Positions 38,801 through 44,964 of a stretch of DNA of 64,000 nt are shown here, piece after piece; positions within the stretch are counted from its first letter, which is position 1, and each line of letters opens with the position of its first letter. The translations under genes were made by a program, and so were the position numbers. Below the pieces are notes generated by a model. That model did no database searches. It was not told the DNA's origin and saw only the letters and a list, made by a program, of their open reading frames with translations. Origin of the DNA: Pseudomonadota bacterium (GTDB lineage Bacteria; Pseudomonadota; Gammaproteobacteria; Steroidobacterales; Steroidobacteraceae); assembly GCA_023433515.1 (NCBI GenBank), contig JAEZCN010000160.1:1-64000 (forward strand), given 5' to 3'.

Positions 38801-38850
38801 GGTTGCCCTCGAGGGCTCCAGCTCCGCGTTCCCGCGGTTTCGAACATCAT
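32860..38850 (-). CDS. Giant multidomain outer-membrane protein (DUF11, SdrD-B-like, OmpA-like, Ig-like, beta-barrel)
   Basis: This protein has 1996 residues and no function known to me. Visible order: 47 unusual residues; a signal-like hydrophobic segment (about 50-70); beta-rich N-region; a DUF11-like domain (about 398-515, with RLPAGARYRAGSLRLNG); an SdrD-B/carboxypeptidase-regulatory-like domain (about 535-600); another DUF11-like domain (about 650-745); an OmpA-type peptidoglycan-binding domain (about 792-908, GHADSQPISG, LSEARARTVAEYL, NRRVDIVIEG); Ig- and invasin-like domains (about 1000-1230); then some 750 residues of amphipathic strands consistent with a large outer-membrane barrel. 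Without a better start codon I use the ATG at 38850, although the first codons may be leader RNA. It is last of four co-directional DUF11-type genes. Confidence 0.8.
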   Translation of the reverse strand: MMFETAGTRSWSPRGQPRAGSRNNGYSHTEGGVATSYSAFGAFWSRINRALTRTLLFAAVLIVPAISVAQVTAPGTVVRNVGSVAYEHSGSAAQTVLSNEVRLAVEPLPSRAAIRLARYEAASQSSFPAGPTQCRMGTAFTALGAPAPQGAGALDPLSPIPLAETTVAHAGDPIFVSVVDLDRNRDAGVVDTVDVRVSARATGDAEVLRLSETGPNTGVFVGYIQTATNAAAEDCALQVERNSQLDATYVDPVDESDVAAADALVDPYGLVFDSQTGAPVDGARVRLINVATGLAADVFGDDGVSRYPSEMVTGQSVTDQGGTQYNMPPGVFRFPLVAPGSYRLELLPPGNFTFPSQRTIVDLQTLPGAPFHLQQGSFGNSFVVTAAPAVAVDVPLDPSGESLLLRKSAGQQIATPGDFVQYTLNLRNNSQSGAFNDVRIVDRLPAGARYRAGSLRLNGVRIADPQIAADGSSFTYLHPSLALGESIELRYVVEYTIAMRGMKDAINTAQALAPGNVRSNEARSLVRMNEELFSQQGFIVGRVFEGTCDVDGREAAGVANVRVYLEDGRYGVTDENGRFHFEGLEPGTHTVQLDTLTIPDYLELAPCERMGQAGRGYSQFVELRPGTLWRSDFVLREKAAPTGDVAFDFRSELLPDPNGDGLAAHEARVEVNGVMTGNTRVMVMLPDGFEYVAGSATVDGGKVTDAREQVEGLGSPVVSVANGAVVARLGELAAGSRRAFRFETRAASSAGGELPVRAAVLFDSPAKSGLRTQPIESKLNRGSARYSRSQFTFAPRFDVMKTELLPSDEAALRAHIDAWRGARDVTIRAVGHADSQPISGRNRAVYPDNHALSEARARTVAEYLARALNVPGSRVQVIGRGADEPLKTGNDAASHAANRRVDIVIEGARFEANAPLELAHAGGETRRIDTTGIVLRGPGSAVSRNLRKTTRENTPAPAAYDLATLTPGIRWLTPEDDATPAIASIKIAIQHEPGQKAELAINGRPVNALNYDGVSLNPANTVALSRWRGVDLSDGDNTLAARIVDADGNVVWQQQRVVHYGGGPVRAEVDKQASKLVADGRTRPVIALRMFDQYGKAARAGTIATFSIDSPYRSWWEVEQLDNNQILATGSQQPQVEVGEDGLALIELEPTTVAGNAILRVRFNERQSDEYKVWLAPAARDWILVGIAEGTAAYNTISGNMETATAADRAEGFEQGGRVAFFAKGRIKGDFLLTMAYDSAREKQAARDRIRGAIEPDRYYLLYGDGTEQRFEAATQGKLYLKIERRQFVALFGDFDTGFTVTELTKYNRSLSGLRGDFGGERVQVSGFAARTDTGLVQDELPGDGTSGLYRLSRSPIVIGSDKLRIEVRDRFEITRVVESRELSRFIDYDLDYERGTIFFKHPVPSRDLDLNHVFIVADYEVRTGGEDETAAGLRVAGKFAADKLEIGANAIFEGAASGDTRVVGGDLTWRFTPETRVRAEIARSQSDDLARPDSSTAWLVEGKHVSEKLEARAWAREVDNGFGVGQQLTADTGTRAGGVDARYKFNDQFYLSGEVQHQTVLASDAKRLLVSTDLRMQRGIYNAGAGVRHVADEDASGDDRVSDQAFVTASVELFEGLFTLRGTADTTLGGHDASVDYPARSVIGLDYRLSGDTSLFVEYERSEGDQIEADVTRFGVRTRPWERTQVNSSISTQATEFGPRTFANFGLTQGFEWREHWAFDVGVDQTNTLRGPDLEPLNPNAPLASGSMTEDFFAAFVGASYRRELWQFTSRLEHRNSDTEERWSSTTGWYREPIEGHAMSVSLQAFDASALTGDATSAIGRFAWAFRPDSSKWIVFDRFEMKYDEERRALAASDSARIVNNLHANWQLNPKLQLGLQYGARYVASTFDGDRYSGISDILGFDLRRQLSRRFDLGVHAAALHSWESSLVDYSTGFDVGVTLAKNMWISLGYNFAGFRDDDFAASRHTAQGPYIKIRIKADQDTFKDLSLDSLRPSR
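38734..38760. repeat. Perfect 11-bp inverted repeat at the 5' end of the giant gene
   Basis: GGCGGAGTAGC and GCTACTCCGCC are separated by 5 nt. On the transcribed strand three further hairpins precede it (GCCC/GGGC, ACCC/GGGT and CCCG/CGGG in 38780-38825). Together they form a hairpin-rich stretch just before the codons of the signal sequence, suggesting an RNA-level control element or a misplaced start codon. Confidence 0.5.
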
Positions 38851-38866
38851 GGCGTAGTTAGCGCCC

Positions 38867-39988
38867 TTAATTGATCGTCACGCGGAATGTCACGACGGCG
38901 ATTTCCGCCGCGGTGGATCCCGGATTGATGACGCCCGCCGCCGCCGAGGGCGAGTTGATCGGAGCGCCCGCCACGTACGGCATCACGCCGCCGACGTCCG
39001 AGACCGCCGCGCCGTTGAGCGTCGTCGAACCCGCGACATAGGTCGTGTTGGCCGGGATCGCTTCGAGCAGGCTTGCGCCGCTCGTGGCGAGTCCGTTGTT
39101 CTGCACCGTGATCGTGTATTCGACCACCGCGCCCGGGATGGCCTTGGCCTGGCCCGGAGCACTGAAGCCGTCGCTGATCACGACCGCGGTCTTGGTCACC
39201 GTGAGCGTGCCCACGAAGTACTGGTCGTACGCGAAGCTCACGCCGTCGTTGGCCACGTTGCCGTCGTTGGTCCCGGTCTCGGCGAACACGACGTCGACTA
39301 CCGCCGGATCGTCCGCCGTCGCGGTCGCCGCCTCGAACACCGTGCCGTTCGACGCATCCGTCGTCGGACGAACCACCAGGCGGATCGTCGACGCCGTGGC
39401 GTTCGCGGCCGCGGCCGGCGTATCCGCCAGCACGAACACGTACACGCACGCATCTTCGGCGAGTTGCTCGACGTAGCTCTGCGTTTCACCGGCGTAGGCC
39501 GGCGTCGTCATGGTCGCGGTCGAACAGGCGGCTCCAGACACTCGCGTGCTGAAGTTCTGCATGTCGAACACGTCGGCGCGGCCGAACAGGTTCGCCAGCG
39601 GGTTCAGGTTGTCGGCCGAAAGACCGAAGTCCTGGGGACCGTTGCTGGTGTTCGCCACGCGGAACACCGTGACGACGTTGGTCAGGCCGGGGCTCGAGAC
39701 GGTCGCTGCACCGTTGGTTTCCTCGGCGACGAACATCAGTCGCTTGTCGACCTTGAACGTGGTGTCGGCACCGCCGGCCGCGCCGGGCGTGGAATTGCCC
39801 GTCGGGGACGAACGGATGACCGTTTGCGGCACGCCGCTCACGCTGTAGCTGACGCTGGCCCGGTTGGTGATGTCCGTATCGAAATTGGTATCGGTGCCGG
39901 CCGCGAACGCGGACGGCGCCATACCAACCAGGCTCAGCGCGACTACAGCGAGACCGACTCGCCGTATCTGCTGATTGAACGATTGCAT
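38867..39988 (-). CDS. Secreted DUF11-like protein (third gene of the cassette)
   Basis: This 373-residue exported protein starts at the ATG at 39988 with GGAG 5 nt upstream; an in-frame ATG further up lacks such a site. The signal peptide ends at PSAFA. The mature part is beta-rich and parallel to the first gene of the cassette: ASVSYSV near the start, FRVANTSNGPQDFGLSADN, a VYVFVLADTP strand, then a DUF11-like end with EAIPANTTYVAGSTTLNG, closing in RVTIN. It has two cysteines near residue 150 and one near 180. It lies 16 bp upstream of the giant gene. Probably periplasmic or surface-exposed; function unknown. Confidence 0.75.
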   Translation of the reverse strand: MQSFNQQIRRVGLAVVALSLVGMAPSAFAAGTDTNFDTDITNRASVSYSVSGVPQTVIRSSPTGNSTPGAAGGADTTFKVDKRLMFVAEETNGAATVSSPGLTNVVTVFRVANTSNGPQDFGLSADNLNPLANLFGRADVFDMQNFSTRVSGAACSTATMTTPAYAGETQSYVEQLAEDACVYVFVLADTPAAAANATASTIRLVVRPTTDASNGTVFEAATATADDPAVVDVVFAETGTNDGNVANDGVSFAYDQYFVGTLTVTKTAVVISDGFSAPGQAKAIPGAVVEYTITVQNNGLATSGASLLEAIPANTTYVAGSTTLNGAAVSDVGGVMPYVAGAPINSPSAAAGVINPGSTAAEIAVVTFRVTIN

Positions 39989-40028
39989 GGGTACTCCTCT
40001 CTCTTGAAACAAACTACTCAAACGGGAA

Positions 40029-40538
40029 CTAGTTCAGCACCGCGCGGAAGCGCGCGAACGCCGAGGCGCCGGGCTGCAACGCGCCCCGGAAAATCCAGCG
40101 GATGTGCTTGTATTCGTCGGCGCGCGCCTTGCGGGTCGCGCCCGCCTCGTTGACGGTGAGCTGGCCGTCGGCGGCGAAGGTCTTGCCGTCGAGCGAATAA
40201 CTGATGTCGCTGCCGGGACCCGCCGCCGACTGGGCGACGTATGTCATGTGCGCGGGCACCGCGTTGTTGATGACCGCGTTCTCGGCGGGCTGCTTGCAGA
40301 CGTTGTTGGCGGTGATCGTCCAGACGACTTCCGTGCCCGGCACGACCTTGGCGGCCGGCACGAGCTTCGTCGTCTTCTCGCCCTGCTCGTTCACCTCGAC
40401 CTGTTCGATCTCGGCGGTGGACCTGAGGACGATGCAGCCCTCTTCTGGAAAGGCTGAGGCCTGCGCCATGGCCTGGTTGCTCGCGGCGCACGCGATCAGC
40501 GCTGCGACGGCGACTGACTTCTGGATCCCCGATTTCAT
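40029..40538 (-). CDS. Small secreted DUF11-like protein (second gene of the cassette)
   Basis: This 169-residue exported protein starts at the ATG at 40538, preceded by AAGGAG at 7 nt. The signal peptide ends at NQAMA. The mature part is a single DUF11-like domain: KVVPGTEVVWTITANNVCKQPAENAVINNAVPAHMTYV, a typical isopeptide/pilin-like beta-sandwich pattern, followed by SYSLDGKTF and a C-terminal RFRAVLN. Two cysteines could form a disulfide. It shares the closing V-x-N style with its neighbours. Function unknown. Confidence 0.72.
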   Translation of the reverse strand: MKSGIQKSVAVAALIACAASNQAMAQASAFPEEGCIVLRSTAEIEQVEVNEQGEKTTKLVPAAKVVPGTEVVWTITANNVCKQPAENAVINNAVPAHMTYVAQSAAGPGSDISYSLDGKTFAADGQLTVNEAGATRKARADEYKHIRWIFRGALQPGASAFARFRAVLN

Positions 40539-40567
40539 CTGTGTCTCCTTCACGATCTTCCCGGTGT

Positions 40568-41557
40568 TCAATTGATGGTCACGGCGAACTCGATCGTCCG
40601 CGATCCGCCCGCCTGGGTGAGGGTGCCGAGCGCCACGCGCACGCGCGGCGCCGGTGTGGTTTCGTAGGTGCCCGCGTCGGCGTCGGCGCCGTCCGTGAGT
40701 GCGATGCTGTTCAGCCGCATCGAGCCCGGCACGTAGGTGGTGTTTGCCGGGATGTCGTCGCTGAAAACGGTGTTGAGCGCCGAGCCCGTGCCCGTGGCGC
40801 CCACGACGATCGTGTAGGTGATGCGCGCGCCCGGAACCGGGTGGTCGGTGTTGAACGGATCGAGCACGGCCTGGCTCTTCGCGGCGGTCACGGTGACCCC
40901 CGCGACCAGGTATTCGCCCACGCCGATGGCGCGCGCGCGCGTCGTGCCGACGACCGCGAACGTGTTGCCGACACCCATGCCGATGTACGCGGTGCCGGGA
41001 TCGCCGCTTCCGGTGTTCGCTTCGGCAACGAGGCTCGAGCGGCCGATGTTGCCGTCGACGACCGGCACCGGGATGTCGTTGACGACGAACACGTGGATGA
41101 ACGCGTCCGCATCGAGGGTCGGATCGTTGCTGCCGTTGTAGACGGCGTCCGCGGGCGTCAGCGTGCCCGTTCCGTCGGTGTCGAGGTAGATAGACGGCGC
41201 GGCGGCGGCCGGATCGAAGTTGTCGCCCGCGATCGCGTTGTCGAGGACCAGGTTGAAGGCTTCGGGACCGTTGCCGGTGTTCGTGACGCGGAAGCGCAGC
41301 ACCTGCGCGGTCGATCCCGGGGCGACCGGCACCGCCACGGCCGGCGGCGTCACGACGACGTCGAGGATCTCGGCGACCGTGACGCTCGCGGTGGTGGAGG
41401 TCGCGCTCGCGTTGACCGCGCCGACGCTGTAGCTGACGGACGCAGTACTATCTATCGTCGTGCCCGCGGCGACGCCCACCGCGCGCGCGGGGGCGGAAAT
41501 CAGGGCGCAAGCGACCACGATCGAGCCGGCACATGCCGAAGCCCGCAGGGAAAACAC
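40568..41557 (-). CDS. Secreted DUF11-like protein (first gene of the cassette)
   Basis: This 329-residue exported protein starts at a GTG at 41557 with GGAGGAG 8 nt upstream. The signal peptide ends at SAPARA. Beta-rich repeats follow: SVSYSVGAV, FRVTNTGNGPEAFNLVLDN, FIHVFVVNDIPVP, and a C-terminal DUF11-like domain with DDIPANTTYVPGSMRLN, ending EFAVTIN. It contains a calcium-binding-like DTDGTGTLTPADA segment. It is paralogous to the third gene by motif order. Being first, its leader (41558-41650) may set expression of the cassette. Confidence 0.75.
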   Translation of the reverse strand: MFSLRASACAGSIVVACALISAPARAVGVAAGTTIDSTASVSYSVGAVNASATSTTASVTVAEILDVVVTPPAVAVPVAPGSTAQVLRFRVTNTGNGPEAFNLVLDNAIAGDNFDPAAAAPSIYLDTDGTGTLTPADAVYNGSNDPTLDADAFIHVFVVNDIPVPVVDGNIGRSSLVAEANTGSGDPGTAYIGMGVGNTFAVVGTTRARAIGVGEYLVAGVTVTAAKSQAVLDPFNTDHPVPGARITYTIVVGATGTGSALNTVFSDDIPANTTYVPGSMRLNSIALTDGADADAGTYETTPAPRVRVALGTLTQAGGSRTIEFAVTIN

Positions 41558-41591
41558 TTTGATGACTCCTCCGAATACTCGAGTCCCGATC

Positions 41592-41650
41592 GCGCTTCCA
41601 CCCGGGACCGACTCCGGATGGAAGCGCCAAACTCATGGCGTTCGTGAGTT
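41592..41650 (-). promoter_or_regulatory. Structured leader of the DUF11 cassette
   Basis: On the transcribed strand two hairpins are visible: AACTCA / TGAGTT with a 9-nt loop, then GCGCTTCCA / TGGAAGCGC (9 bp, perfect) with further CCGG pairing inside. The GCCA in the first loop can pair with TGGC immediately 3' (pseudoknot), competing with the second stem. Such alternatives are typical of riboswitch-like or attenuating leaders; it matches no class I recognise. Confidence 0.4.
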
Positions 41651-41775
41651 AGGGCTCTCGCTGCGGTGCATAATAGGAAGGGAAGCCCCTAGGCCCCTGT
41701 GATTGGAATCACGCGCACCCTGTCGCCACTGGGATACAGATCACATATAACGACGACGGTCCTCCGGAGACATCC

Positions 41776-43542
41776 ATGGCAGGCAGGAAAAACCGCTCGG
41801 AGCGTGAACGGCCGCAAGAAATCGCCCTCAAGGAAGGGCTCGGTGCGGCCGATAGGGACAGTCAGCCGGAGCTCGAACGAGACGCCGCGACCGACGCCGC
41901 CGAACAGATCCTCGGGGCGAATCCCTTGTTGGGGCTGGACCGGGATGAGCTGCTGGACGCCGCCCGCCGGCTCCTGAAGCTCATGACCCTGAAACCGCAG
42001 GTGCTCGTGGAGGAGAACCTCGCCTTCGGGCGCGAGCTCGTAGCCATCACGCTCGGCCAGTCGAAGATCGCGGCCGATCCGCGCGACCGGCGTTTCAGTC
42101 ACCCTGTCTGGCAGAAAAGCGGCTATTACAAGCGGCTCATGCAGGGCTTCGTCGCGTGGCGCGACATGCTGAACCGCGTGCTCGATCGCGCGGACACCAC
42201 GACGGACGATCGCGAGCGCGCGCGATTCGTGCTGCAGCTCTTCACCGAAACTTTCGCGCCGACCAACTCGCCGCTCGGCAATCCAGGTGCCCTGCAACGC
42301 ATCACCGAGACGCGCGGCAAGAGCGTTCTCTGGGGCCTGCAGAATTTCGTCGACGACCTGCTGAACAACGCGGGCATGCCGCGCCAGGTGGACGAGCGCA
42401 AATTCCAGGTCGGCCGCAATCTCGCGACGACGCCCGGCGCGGTGGTTCATCGCGGCGAGGTGTTCGAGCTCATCCAGTACGCGCCGCAGACGCAGACCGT
42501 CCATCGCCGCCCACTGCTCATCGTTCCGCCGCAGATCAACAAGTACTACGCGACCGACCTTGCGCCGGGACGCAGCTTCGCCGAATACGCCGTGCAACAA
42601 GGCATCCAGACGTTCTGCATCAGCTGGCGCAATCCCACCGCCGCGCAACGCGACTGGAACATGGAAACCTACCTGACCGCCTGCAAGCAGGCGATCGACA
42701 TCGCGTGCGAGATCACCGGCTCCGACAAGGTCAACACGATGGCGGCCTGCGCGGGAGGATTCACGCTCGCGACGCTGCTCGCGCACCTCGCGGCAAAGGG
42801 TGAACCGAAGGTCGGGAGCGCCACCCTGCTCGTCACCGTGCTCGACACCTCGGCGCCCACCTTGTTAGGCCAGTTCGCGTCGCGCTCGGGCGTCGCGGCG
42901 ACGATCAAGAAGACGCGCCACAACGGCGTGCTCGAAGGCAGCGAGATGTCGCGCGTGTTCGCCTGGCTCAGGCCCAACGATCTCGTCTGGCTGTTCGTCG
43001 CGAACAACTGGGTCATGGGCAACCGGCCGCCCGCGTTCGACATCCTCTACTGGAACTCCGACACGACGCGTCTTCCCGCGGAATTCCACGCGGACCTGCT
43101 CAGGATGTTCATGGACAATCCGCTCGCGCGGCCCGGCCGCATCGAAGCGCTCGGCACGCCCATCGACATGTCGAAGGTCGACGTGCCGGCGTACGTCGTC
43201 GCCGGCGTGACCGACCACATCACGCCCTGGCAGGCCTGTTACCAGTCGAAGAACGTCCTGAAGGGAAAGATCGATTTCGTGTTGTCATCGAGCGGCCACA
43301 TCCAGAGCATCGTGAATCCGCCCACCAATCCGAAGGCGAAGTATTTCCTGAACAGCGAGTTGCCCGAGGATGCGGAAGCCTGGCGCGCGGGCGCCGTCGA
43401 GCGCGACGGCAGCTGGTGGGAACACTGGAGCGAGTGGTATCGCCAGCATGGTGACGGCGAAGTGCCCGCGCCGAAGACGCTGGGAAGCGCGCAATACCCC
43501 GCCGGCGATCCGGCGCCCGGGCGCTACGTCCACCAGAGATGA
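41776..43542 (+). CDS. phaC: Class I poly(3-hydroxyalkanoate) synthase
   Basis: PhaC polymerises hydroxyacyl-CoA into storage polyester on granules. The 588-residue protein has the lipase-like box ACAGG with catalytic Cys325. The catalytic Asp (VTDHITPWQACY region) and His (SSGHIQSIVNPP) are in place. The N-terminal domain shows FSHPVWQKSGYYKRLMQGF. Length and sequence style are those of class I synthases (short-chain monomers), though the following depolymerase is of the medium-chain type. It is divergent from the DUF11 cassette. Confidence 0.93.
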   Translation: MAGRKNRSERERPQEIALKEGLGAADRDSQPELERDAATDAAEQILGANPLLGLDRDELLDAARRLLKLMTLKPQVLVEENLAFGRELVAITLGQSKIAADPRDRRFSHPVWQKSGYYKRLMQGFVAWRDMLNRVLDRADTTTDDRERARFVLQLFTETFAPTNSPLGNPGALQRITETRGKSVLWGLQNFVDDLLNNAGMPRQVDERKFQVGRNLATTPGAVVHRGEVFELIQYAPQTQTVHRRPLLIVPPQINKYYATDLAPGRSFAEYAVQQGIQTFCISWRNPTAAQRDWNMETYLTACKQAIDIACEITGSDKVNTMAACAGGFTLATLLAHLAAKGEPKVGSATLLVTVLDTSAPTLLGQFASRSGVAATIKKTRHNGVLEGSEMSRVFAWLRPNDLVWLFVANNWVMGNRPPAFDILYWNSDTTRLPAEFHADLLRMFMDNPLARPGRIEALGTPIDMSKVDVPAYVVAGVTDHITPWQACYQSKNVLKGKIDFVLSSSGHIQSIVNPPTNPKAKYFLNSELPEDAEAWRAGAVERDGSWWEHWSEWYRQHGDGEVPAPKTLGSAQYPAGDPAPGRYVHQR

Positions 43543-44366
43543 GTACGCCCCAGGTCGAATACGTCGAAGTCGATGGCATCAATCTGCGAATCGCCACCCA
43601 GCATGGCCGCGCCAGACCGCCGCTGCTGCTGTTCAACGGAATCGGCGCGAATCTCGAGTTGTGTTTTCCGTTCATGGAGGCGATGGCCGAGCGGGAGATC
43701 CTGATCTTCGACGTGCCCGGGGTGGGCCGGTCGCAGATGAGCTGGCGGCCGCGCCGCTTTTCGGGACTGGCGCGACTCGCGCGCAAACTACTCGATCGTC
43801 TCGGTTACCAGGTCGTCGACGTCATCGGCGTTTCCTGGGGTGGCGCGCTCGCACAGCAGTTCGCGCGGCAATATCCGGACCGATGCCGGCGTCTGGTCCT
43901 CGCGGCGACTTCGCCCGGCGCGGTGATGGTGCCCGGCCGTCCTTCCGCGTTGTCGAAGATGATCACGCCGAAGCGTTACCTGTCGCCTACCTACATGCAG
44001 AAGGCGGCTGGCGACATCTACGGTGGCGAGGCGCGGCGCGATCCGAAGATCATGTCGGCCCACACCTCGCGGATCATCGCGCCGCAGTTCATGGGATACA
44101 TCTATCAACTGCTGGCCGGCATGGGCTGGACCAGCATTCACTGGCTCCACAAGATCCGCCAGCCGACGCTCATCATGGCGGGCGCGGACGATCCACTCGT
44201 ACCGCCGGTCAATTCGAGGATCCTCTCCCTGCTGGTCCCCGACAATCGGCTGTTCGTCGTCCCGGGCGGCGGACACCTCTTCATGCTTCATTCACTGGAC
44301 AAGGTGATCCCGGTGATTCGCGAGTTCCTGGATTCAGAAGCACCTCTCGACGCGCCATCTCCCTGA
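43539..44366 (+). CDS. phaZ: Intracellular PHA depolymerase, PhaZ (medium-chain type)
   Basis: This alpha/beta-hydrolase of 275 residues would degrade stored polyhydroxyalkanoate. It closely follows the Pseudomonas PhaZ pattern: LLLFNGIGANLELCFPF, the nucleophile elbow VSWGG (Ser in GVSWGGALAQQFA), GWTSIHWLHKIRQPTL, an Asp in GADDPLVPP and the catalytic His in GGGHLFM. Start overlaps the phaC stop by 4 bp (ATGA), so synthesis and degradation enzymes are translated together. Confidence 0.9.
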   Translation: MSTPQVEYVEVDGINLRIATQHGRARPPLLLFNGIGANLELCFPFMEAMAEREILIFDVPGVGRSQMSWRPRRFSGLARLARKLLDRLGYQVVDVIGVSWGGALAQQFARQYPDRCRRLVLAATSPGAVMVPGRPSALSKMITPKRYLSPTYMQKAAGDIYGGEARRDPKIMSAHTSRIIAPQFMGYIYQLLAGMGWTSIHWLHKIRQPTLIMAGADDPLVPPVNSRILSLLVPDNRLFVVPGGGHLFMLHSLDKVIPVIREFLDSEAPLDAPSP

Positions 44367-44432
44367 TTGACTTTGTTCGGCGCACGGGTATGCTGCGCCG
44401 CGTCATTGCTGCACAGCAGCACAGGAGAGTCC

Positions 44433-44801
44433 ATGAATTTTCAGGAAAAAGTGCTCGAAGTGGCCTCGGATCTGCGGGTCCGCTCACTGGCCCTCGCCCA
44501 GGCAGCCATCGACGCCGGCCGTGTACGAGCCCAGGATGCCGCCCGCCACGCGGCCGTACTGCAAGGTTCGCTCGACGTGCTCGGCACGAGCGGACGCGAG
44601 CTGAACAAGGTCGTCCGACGGCACGCGGTGCGCTTCGTGAAGGAAAACTCCACGATCGTCCGTGCCGCGAGCAAGGATGTTTCCGCGATCGCGCGCGACA
44701 CCTACGTGAGCTTCACGAAGTCCGGCGCGAAGAAACAGGCTGCGCCGACCCGCAAATCCGCGTCGTCCCGCAAGCGCGCACGCGCGAAAGTTGCTCGCTG
44801 A
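44433..44801 (+). CDS. Phasin-like granule-associated protein
   Basis: This 122-residue protein starts at the ATG at 44433, preceded by AGGAGA. An amphipathic helical N-terminal part (phasin-like; VLEVASDLRVRSLALAQAAIDAGRV) is followed by a basic tail rich in Lys, Arg, Ala and Ser (KSASSRKRARAKVAR), recalling the histone-like tail of PhaF. Position right after phaC-phaZ supports a granule-surface role. The assignment rests on composition and context. Confidence 0.65.
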   Translation: MNFQEKVLEVASDLRVRSLALAQAAIDAGRVRAQDAARHAAVLQGSLDVLGTSGRELNKVVRRHAVRFVKENSTIVRAASKDVSAIARDTYVSFTKSGAKKQAAPTRKSASSRKRARAKVAR

Positions 44802-44810
44802 TCAGAGCCG

Positions 44811-44835
44811 CGCCCCGGCGACGGGGCGTGTTTTT
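44811..44835 (+). terminator. Intrinsic terminator of the pha operon
   Basis: A CGCCCC / GGGGCG hairpin with a 6-nt loop is followed, after TG, by five Ts. It starts 9 bp after the phasin-like stop. Confidence 0.75.
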
Positions 44836-44841
44836 CCGCAC

Positions 44842-44878
44842 CTAACAGCCTGATTTCGTCAGCACGACAGGCTGTTAG
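44842..44878. repeat. 11-bp inverted repeat between pha and pckG
   Basis: CTAACAGCCTG and CAGGCTGTTAG are perfect and 15 nt apart, directly after the terminator. No T-run follows. It could be a backup terminator or a protein-binding site upstream of the pckG promoter region, where a TATACT -10-like element stands at 44918-44923 without an obvious -35. Confidence 0.5.
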
Positions 44879-44964
44879 CGTTATCACCGAATTATCGGTC
44901 GAGCGCGCGTTCGCCGCTATACTCCATTGTCTCGCCCGGACAGGCAGACAATTCGAGGACTTCG

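Noticed and set aside
38760..38850. Cyclic di-GMP (GEMM) riboswitch before the giant gene
   Set aside because: The GGGCAACCC wording recalls GEMM, but the conserved receptor segments and helix order are missing.
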